Shown here piece after piece: positions 49,327 through 64,000 of a stretch of 64,000 nt of DNA (positions within the stretch are counted from its first letter, which is position 1; every line of letters begins with the position of its first letter). The notes beneath the pieces are model-generated. The model saw only the letters and a list, made by a program, of their open reading frames with translations. It was not told where the DNA came from and did no database searches. This stretch comes from Pholis gunnellus (Eukaryota; Chordata; Actinopteri; Perciformes; Pholidae), in assembly GCA_910591455.2 (NCBI GenBank), contig OU342804.1, positions 16,777,133 through 16,841,132 of the forward strand, given 5' to 3'. Made by a program: the position numbers and the translations under genes.

Positions 49327-49619
49327 TTGATATTATAACCATCACCATGTATATACAATAGGCTACAATATTTTACTTGACAGACAATCCGTTGAACTTG
49401 AAGATCTGAAGACTGAACTCGTGAACTGTTTTTTGATTCGTGGAGAAAGTATTTTGAGTATTTTAAATACAAAATTACTCCACTCTAATGTATTTTGTTA
49501 CAAATTACGTTAGATTTTTAATCGGCCTTATCAAATACAAATTACAAAATACTCAAAAGTAATTGAAATACGTATTTCAATTACAAGTAATAGAAATACT
49601 GCCCATCTCTGAATGTAGG

Positions 49620-51529
49620 GCTACTGATATCTGTGTACAAAGTATTTAGATGTTTATTTATTTGCACAATTTAAAGAATAAAATTAAAATAAACAAACCT
49701 AACTGTTATCCGTTTGTTTGTCTACCATATTTTACGTACTTGGCAATAAACAGTTCTCAGATAAATAATATCACGGTGCAGGAAGAGGCAGAAAGCCAAA
49801 TGGGCTTATTTAAAGCCTCCATCTATGTAATATTACAATGTCACAATATTACAGAGAACATAAAATGAATATGCATAAGATATGACTACGTACAATATTA
49901 TTGACAAGATGTTTTCACAAGATATGAAATATGATAATGTCAATGCATTACAAACAACAAAAGAGAATGTGATTGTGTCAATGTGTTAGAGTGTGTGCGT
50001 GCATATGAGTGTGTGTGAGCGTAAGCGTGGGCTTGTGTTTGTTCAGGGGATATTGGTTTATACAACTGCAATATCTTTAAATTAAGTAAAAGTACTAGTA
50101 CCACACTGTGAAAATACTCCACTACAAGTAAAAGTTCTGCAATCAAACCCCTCCTTAAGTAAAAGTAATATCAGCAAATGTACTTAAGGTATGAAAAGTA
50201 GTCAATGTGCAGTAAAATGGTCCCTCTCCACTATTATATATGGTGTTTCTGTGTTAATATTACTCTTGTATTGATGCGTTTGTTGTATTTTACTGCTGTA
50301 GATATTTGCTGTAGAAGATTGTGCAAATTTTAACTACTACAGTGACGCATCATATTTTAAAGATCATTATATGTTTGTAGCATCACTGTCGTGTGAGAAC
50401 CACGCATCTCTAAAAGGTAAACTTTTCATGAGCTCTGAAAAACAGTGTTCAGCTTCGTGATGGTGCATTTTCCAGCTGATCCAAGAGGGTTTGTTTAGCT
50501 TAAGAATGAGCATTTTCTCAAACGATAAAGGAACACTTAAATGTACTTACCGTCCACCACTGTGCGCTAGCTGTCTGCACTGATATGGAAAGTAATTCAT
50601 TATATACTTGCCTCGTCTGCTCTCATTTGCTTGGCTTTTTGTCAATGTTTGTGAGATTGTGTCCCTTCTAATTTGACCTCGCCTATGTCTTCTCTGTAAT
50701 GTTGTGCGATTCTATGTTGTCATGTTTTAACTGCCTGATGAGTTAATTTACCTGCTTTTGCCTGTTCTAATTTTACATTTGTTTTTATTGTTATATTAAT
50801 GGCTAATTTAGCACCTGGCCAAGGGACAACCGTTGATAATTTTGGCTAACACCAGCACATTTACATCAATGTTTCTCTATACTGTATGTGCATTGCATTT
50901 GCATCAAATTAATAAACACATAATAGCTATCTGATGTTTCATTATAAATAAACAATTCTATCAAATATGCCTTTTGCACTATTTGCAACCCTGTAGACAG
51001 TTTACAACAAAAATGACCAGTACATCGTTTTTTGTTTTATATACATATCTATGTAGTTTCATATCTGCCTGCTTGTACATCATTTCAGGTTTGTTTATCT
51101 TTGTTGTCCTTGTTTTACTAGCATGTCTTTGTGCATCTTTCTGTAACTTTGTTGTCAGCGCCGTGTGCAATTAAGTTACATTGAGAACTACTGGAAGTTG
51201 TCAACATCCTTGTATTTCTCAACATACTGGGTCATTATATAGATGATTCTGATTAATTAGGGCTCTGGGTATTAAATATCGATCTTAGTTTTAAGAATAT
51301 AAATTTGTCCTCACTTTTATGCACATGTCTGTGTGAAGGTGCTTCCAATTTACCAGAATTACTGTCAAACAGACAGATCGTTGACAAGTTAACACATACT
51401 AATGTGTATTTTTAATCTAGGGCTTTTTTCATGGTTTAGGTAGACTGAGTGCCAATTAAGAAAAGACTTAATGCTTCTGCATACTAGTATAGTTCAGAAG
51501 GTCGTCTTCAGTTCCAGTACTACAGTGAT
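49620..51529. other. intergenic with old repeats
   Basis: Nothing coding. Within it, 50080-50575 (AAGTAAAAGTACTAGTACCA ... ATGTACTTACCGTCCACCACTG) is a third, older copy of the hAT family seen at 43892, in opposite orientation; its target duplication is not evident. Confidence 0.5.
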
Positions 51530-51835
51530 CCTGTGAACAAAGCAAGGTCTGGTTTTCTGAGTTTAACGATCTTGACTGGCCTGCAGAGAGTCCTGATCTC
51601 AACCCCATCCAACCCCAATGGGATGAACTGGAGCACTGATGGTGGGCCAGGCCTCATCGTCCAACATCAGTGTCCAACCTTAATGCACGTACGGGTCAAA
51701 TCTCTGCAGCCAGGTTACCAAGTCTTTTGGAAAAACCTTCCCAGAAGAGTGCAAACTGTTATTGCGGCATGGTTTTGAAAAGAGATGTTCAACAATCACA
51801 TAAAGTGATCTCCACATACTTTTGTTTTTCAGGAA
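51530..51835 (+). mobile_element. Tc1/mariner transposase relic
   Basis: Frame-shifted reading gives DWPAESPDLNPIQPQWDELE, the last catalytic block of Tc1-like transposases (W-P-x-Q-S-P-D-L-N-P-I-E). The end CACATACTTTTG is the usual terminus of this teleost family. Stop codons and frameshifts; inactive. Confidence 0.75.
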
Positions 51836-52392
51836 CATCATGAACCACGGCTGTCTTCTCCAGTTGGTACAAAATACTATTTGGGACCAAACATGCAAAA
51901 TGCACTGAAAATATGTCACTACATTAACGATATGGCTTTTGCCCTGAAAATATTACACATTAGCAGAGATTTAGATTACACATTACAGGATATTGTACAG
52001 TGTATTAGGACCACAATATGATGCCATGCAACTCATTAATTAAAAGGTCTTTAACGCCCAAAATGCTGCATCCTTCACACATCATTATGTTTGGAGGTCA
52101 GGCTGCCATTCACTCATAAGACCCAAACCAGATCAACAATATTTGACAGATGGATGGAAAAAGATCCTTCTTTAAATATTAAAGTTTCAGAATACATGTA
52201 AAATGCAATTTGCATTGGAGGTTATTGCAGGTAGTGGGTCCAGCTCCACAACTGCATTACTGTGAGAAGTGAAACCAACAGACACGTCGATATATATACT
52301 CTGGGTATGTTTGTGTTTTTGTACAGTATCCATCGACCACTGAAGCGGACCAAAATACTCGACACGGCTCAGTTTTTATATATATAAATGCA
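51836..52392. other. intergenic, no feature seen
   Basis: AT-rich single-copy sequence up to the putative galnt2 poly(A) signal. Confidence 0.4.
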
Positions 52393-55300
52393 TTTATTTA
52401 AGTTAATAATTTCTCCTCATTCAAAGTTGAATTTCTGCAGTATCTATAAAACAGGGGACAGTTAGAAGCGCTGTACAGTCTGACAACAAAACTAGGAACT
52501 GCAGCTGAGTACACTGTGTATATATGTACATACTGTACACACACACACACCGATGTAGGTATATACAAAAATATACACTTTTACATGTGTGACCCCTCGT
52601 GCCATATCCTCCACCAGTCGGTCCATGAAGCCACTCTCCTCTTAGAAAACGCATCATCACCCCTTTAAATCATTGATTACTATTTCACCTTTCTATCCGT
52701 CTTTACTGGTTGATTATACAGTATTTTGTCTCATGTGTGTGTAAAGTCCCTCTGACTCACACACAACGTTACAGTCACTCGTAGCAAAAGATGGAGGAGC
52801 TTAAGCAGTCCTGAGCTGGAAGTCTCAGCAGGGCTTTTCACATATCAGAGAGGGCTCTTCGGTTAATCCTAAAAGGGGATTTAAGGTGGGCTGAAGGGGG
52901 AAGACATATTTTTTGTTAGGAAAAATCATGACTTAACTCTGCTTGTTTGAGGGAAAAGCTGAGAGAACACAAAGCTTGACCTTTACACCTCCTTTCTTGT
53001 TAAAGTCCATCAAAGTAAGCCATTGATTGTTTTCCTTCAAAAACACAATGAGGATGATCAAAGTCCTACTGGTTCAGTGGGGGAACACGCTCGTGTTCAC
53101 TGACTGGTGTTCAGCTATACGCCCCCTTTTAGTGCCGATAAAGATGCCCGTATATAAGACGGACACCAGATCAACCGCTAAGAGATGTCCCCGCAGGTCT
53201 AACTGGGACTGGGAAGAAGAATGAAATACATATACTATCCGCAAATTTGCAAAGAGTTCTCTGCGTCTCAATCTGCATTTTCCAAAGACTTTTCATTCTT
53301 CCTCACACAGAGAAAAACAGGAAGGAAAACTTTGGCACATTGTGCTAAAGATGTAAACATTTAATCATCCAATCAAAATGAGGCGCTGGACTACTTAATT
53401 ACTACAGCCGTTTCCTCTGCGCATGATATAGAAATAATAAAAAGTAAGATAGCAATCTCTTCAACTTCACAAGAATAAGACTGGTTTAAAAATGAAAGGC
53501 TTTAAACAACATATCTGAACCGTTGTAGCAGACATATTGCCCTTGTCGCTCGGTTTGGTTCTCATGCCTGCTCATCTTTGTACTGCCTGTTTACAGTTGA
53601 ATGACAATAGAACTAAGACAAAAAGAGAAATGTCTGAAACTCTCAGTGGTGCATTGTGCATCAGAAAGTTACTACCTAGAGTCCCTTTTTCTTTCCTGTT
53701 GTGGTTCTTTACCTGTTAACAAGAAGTGTTACAATAGAGGGCGCTGTACACCACAAACAAACATAACAGGGACAAGGGCCGGATACTTTGAAAATTAAGA
53801 CCTTCTAGTATGAGGTTCTCATCAAGAACATTTAAGCATCAACATTTGATGACAAATCTTAATACTTGAGGATTGCCAAACGGTTTGATGTCAAACAGAC
53901 ATTTGAGTATGTACCCGATTACCAAGCAAGACCTGACAAACTTATCAAACATATCAAGGAGATGTAAAGGAATAACCAATAAAAAAAAATGATAGTACCT
54001 ACATCCAACGTGTCTGAAGAAATCCCAAACCTATAAATTATCATCCAGTTTACACCCATCAGGCTCAAACAGCTGTTAGATCTACAACATGCGTGTGACA
54101 TATGCTGCGGTCCACCGAAGCCTCTGATGAGACCACTGTTTGGATGCTAAATTAGAGGAAAATTTACACCATAAATTCCAATCAGCTTCTACAATTATTG
54201 ATTTTAAACATTGTTGAGAAATTAAGACACAACTGAGAATGTTTCATATTCTTTCTGCAGAAATCTAACTGAAACCGTAAACCAGATTTGGACCGTTGAG
54301 TCTGGCCACAGACACTTTCCTCACACCAAGGCTCACCCTCGGGTCCTGTGCCTCGCAGCACAATGCAGCGACCTGTCAAGTCACAGGATAGGCTTTTTTT
54401 AACCGGCTGCAGTCTTAGCTGACCATCTCAACTCCGCTTACAGTCGTGTGAATGTTTAAGACAAGGCAAACATCAGGTACAAGGAACAAAATGGCAGAAA
54501 ACAAACAAAGTGATGGAACAGAGGAGGAAGAAGTATCAGACAGCACATCAAGCATGATCAGCCGTCTTTGTCCGTTTCGGTAATACAGTAAAACAAAGAA
54601 ATCAACAATTACAGGTAAAGACGTGAATGTGAGAGATGGAGAGAAATATTGAGAAACAGCGAAGAGATTGGACATTGAAGAACACTTGAGGCTGCAACTT
54701 CTTCCGTGAATGAACTCAGAAATAAAAGGATGTGACTTTTATAAGCCATTTCTGTTGTACAGTACTGTATATCCGTTCAAGGATATTTGGTGTTTGTTGT
54801 TGCCAAGTGATGAGTAACACCAACTTTAATCACAACCAATTTCCCCCAAACTATACCATCATTACTCATCAGTGAATAAAGTTACAGAGGATCATAGCAG
54901 TTAAGACAAACCCATGTTGAAGCCCAGGACAGACTAGAGTTGCAAAGATGCACAACAGGCATCAGGTAATGAACTATAGCAAATGGTATCAGTAACACTT
55001 TCAGGTAACAAAAAAAAACATGAAGTGGCACAATGCTGCTTGGTGACACTGAAATCTTGTTGCTATAAAGTAGCTCGCCAAAATAAAACAACAAGTGTTC
55101 TCATTACTACTTTGTATCAGCCAAAACTGAGCAGTCCTGCTTGTGCAATCAGAAAAAAACCTGATCACCTCAAGCTGAAACAGAGTGAGGACAAACGGTA
55201 AAACCTTGTTTATTGCAGTTTCAAACTTCTGAACAGATGGCTCATCCAACAGGCACGATGAAGAAAAGAAAAACATGTTGATGGGAACCACTTCTAACCG

Positions 55301-56318
55301 AGTGTAACTGTGGGAGCTGGTTGGTGATGCATGCAGCTAGAAGGAGCTTTGTGCATGCACATTTTATAGTTTGACTACATGCCAGGAAACCTTTTGCATG
55401 ATATCTGTTCGCAGACCGGAATAAGCAAGGTTTTACTCCCGTCAACAAGTGGGACCGTGTCGAAATGGTGTTTTCCTTCTATTGCCATGCAAGAGCAGGC
55501 AGGTGTGTGTTGAAAGTATATTAGGAATGTTACAGTTATCCTTTTGCAGCCTGTTACCTCAAGGGAAAAAGTGGCAACATGAACTCCTGTTTGGGTGTGA
55601 TTATTAGACAGCAACCTTCCTACAATGGCAAGATTAGACACAGGCAAGGTTATCGGTGCAGGAAAAGAAGAAGTAGAAACTGAGCTGCTCCACAGGGAGC
55701 AGTTAGAGAGCAGCGAGAGTATGGAAAGAAAAACACTCTTTTAATCACTCATCTGGTATTTCTCAAACACAAAAACATCCATTTGAAATTTGGTTCCATT
55801 TTTTTTTTTTGACAAAAGGTAAACAACAAAAAAGTGAATTTTGTTAAGAGATTTCTTTCTTCTGTGTATTGTTTCTTTAGAGACATAATGGTGTAGAAGT
55901 GGAGATGCTGTGGCAGCCAGTGCTACAGCCGGACGACAAACAGAAAATCCTGAGGGGTGGCTTCAAGACACTTCCTGGCCGGCCAAACCAAACCGGTGTC
56001 AGGCCCCATCCAAAGCAGAGAAGTTCCTCCCTGGACCCCCTCCCCAAGACACAATCTGTAGAAAAACTGTGTAGAAATTAAAGGAGAAATCCCAGCATTC
56101 TTCTCTCCACTTTGCCTCTCTTTTCTCTGTTGATCCTGTGAATAAATGAGGGTAAACCAGAGAAACAGCTCAAGGATTCGAGTCCATTTCCTCCCTTCAC
56201 GTCCCTCTACACCCCAAACCTGACCAAAACCGCAACCTGAAGCCTCCATCTGTCACAGACTCTAGCTCGAGGCCCAAGCTTTAGCTCGGTGTGGTGACAC
56301 AAAGAGAGAGAGAGCGAG

Positions 56319-56394
<76 letters not shown>

Positions 56395-56906
56395 CCGGAG
56401 AGGAGCAACACAACCAACGTCCCTTTCTTTCAAGAACGAAAAAATCTCCTGCGAAACCTTCGTGAAGAGTAAACAGCAAGAAATAAAAAATATTAATAAT
56501 AAAATAAAACAATTGCAAAGTAAAAAGAGTTCTACCTTTAAAGAAAGTAAAAGAAAAAAAATCAGCCTCTGGAACCACCAATGAAAAAACACTGAGGTAT
56601 GTAGTTTGGATGGAAAGCCTCTTCATCGCTTTTATCCTCATCATGATCATCACTGTCACCATCCATCCACCAAATTCTGTTTACTCCATTATGGTCTACA
56701 AGCCCCTCCCCCAGTAGATGTGGCTCTTTGTTATCTTGGGAGGAGTGAGGGTGGGGGAGAGGTGTATAGACGTGACTGGCAGCACCTCTGAGGAGGAGGA
56801 GGAGCGAGAGGGATCTATTCATCCATCAAGTTTGTCTTTCTCCGTGTTTCAGAGTCTGTTGGTGTCTCTCTCCATTATCCAGCTCTTCCGGGGTTGGCAG
56901 CGCCCC
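52393..56906 (-). other. galnt2: probable long galnt2 3' UTR
   Basis: Minus-strand sequence after the galnt2 stop, without transposons or exons; first clear minus-strand AATAAA at 52393-52398 would imply a 3' UTR of up to about 4.5 kb. A (GA)n run lies at 56302-56391. Extent unproven. Confidence 0.35.
56302..56391. repeat. (GA)n microsatellite
   Basis: A GA run of about 90 bp with two GCGA interruptions at its left edge. Confidence 0.96.
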
Positions 56907-63507
<6,601 letters not shown>

Positions 63508-64000
63508 TCAGAATACATTTGTTTTGACAAACTGTTTCTATAAAATTATCACAGTGGATTTTCATAAGCAGTATGTAGGACGTCTTGTGGGGTTGTTAAC
63601 TCAGGACGTCTGCGCCTCATTGATGTTTTTGTCAGTGTGCTGATATTGTCTGCTTCCCTCTCCAACATTGTCTGCATTTGAATACGTATTTGAATACGTG
63701 TTTAAATGAGCACACAAGTAAATCAGTATCTGAATTGTCAATCCAGCTCTGAATCATTGTGCCATCTCGAGAGAAGCGTGAATCATTCTGTTTATTCTTG
63801 ACTATTTCCCCGCTGAATTCAGACAAAAGCAACAGGGAGACACAGCTGTTATTTTCTCATTGTGTTGTTTGCAAATGATCTCTACTGTGTGCAGTGCACT
63901 ATAGTGATTATCACATTAAAACTGTAATTTTCTAAAGATCAACTGTAATCTAGAAGACGACCAAATCACTAAAGGATTTTCTTGGCACACAAACCCAAAA

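Larger units (their letters stand above)
45099..49611. mobile_element. composite hAT-ended insertion, about 4.5 kb
   Basis: Starts CAGAGATGGGCA and ends TGCCCATCTCTG (perfect 12-bp inverted ends), flanked by the 8-bp duplication AATGTAGG (45091-45098 and 49612-49619). Both arms have AAATAC/GTATTT-rich sequence. No hAT transposase is recognisable inside. The interior holds direct repeats, a GC-rich hairpin array, a Harbinger transposase fragment and further repeat pieces, so it looks like a non-autonomous element that has received or captured other DNA. Lies just upstream of smyd2. Confidence 0.85.

Noticed and set aside
53027..53271. Small ORFs on both strands in the galnt2 downstream region
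   Set aside because: Within the probable 3' UTR; short, overlapping on both strands, no homology.

Overview
The window reads as a ray-finned (teleost, probably percomorph) fish chromosome. Small exons with GT/AG boundaries are separated by short introns that carry long CA/GT microsatellites and hAT, PIF/Harbinger, Tc1/mariner and LINE debris. The four genes are clear orthologues of vertebrate genes. No bacterial, viral or plasmid gene, CRISPR array or rRNA was seen.

Layout: (1) 0.8-8.2 kb, plus strand: kcnk2 (TREK-1 two-pore-domain K+ channel), eight coding exons seen; the first exon lies left of the window. (2) 8.2-18 kb: 3' UTR and gene-poor DNA with old repeats and an intact-ended 558-bp hAT element. 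(3) 18.3-35.2 kb, minus strand: a complete cenpf (kinetochore protein CENP-F), 37 coding exons that join without a frame break into 2,819 codons, plus a non-coding first exon next to a promoter with G2/M (CHR/CCAAT) signals. (4) 38.1-44.9 kb, minus: a complete smyd2 (SET/MYND lysine methyltransferase), 12 exons, 435 aa, including an AT-AC minor-spliceosome intron. (5) 45.1-49.6 kb: one insertion of about 4.5 kb with 12-bp inverted ends and an 8-bp target duplication. It contains 197-bp direct repeats, a very GC-rich hairpin and G-run array, and a nested Harbinger transposase fragment. (6) 49.6-56.9 kb: repeats and the probable galnt2 3' UTR. (7) 56.9-63.5 kb, minus: the last six exons of galnt2 (polypeptide GalNAc-transferase 2), which continues to the right.

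The genes share no pathway: a membrane K+ channel, a mitotic kinetochore protein, a protein lysine methyltransferase and a Golgi glycosyltransferase. What links them is synteny. In human, SMYD2, CENPF and KCNK2 sit together at 1q41. Here cenpf and smyd2 keep the same relative direction, kcnk2 converges on cenpf, no PTPN14 lies between cenpf and smyd2, and galnt2 (human 1q42) is next to smyd2.

The least ordinary objects are the 4.5-kb composite transposon with its GC-rich foldback array, the U12-type AT-AC intron of smyd2, the 42-residue tandem repeats in cenpf, and an unassigned ORF with a good splice donor inside a galnt2 intron.
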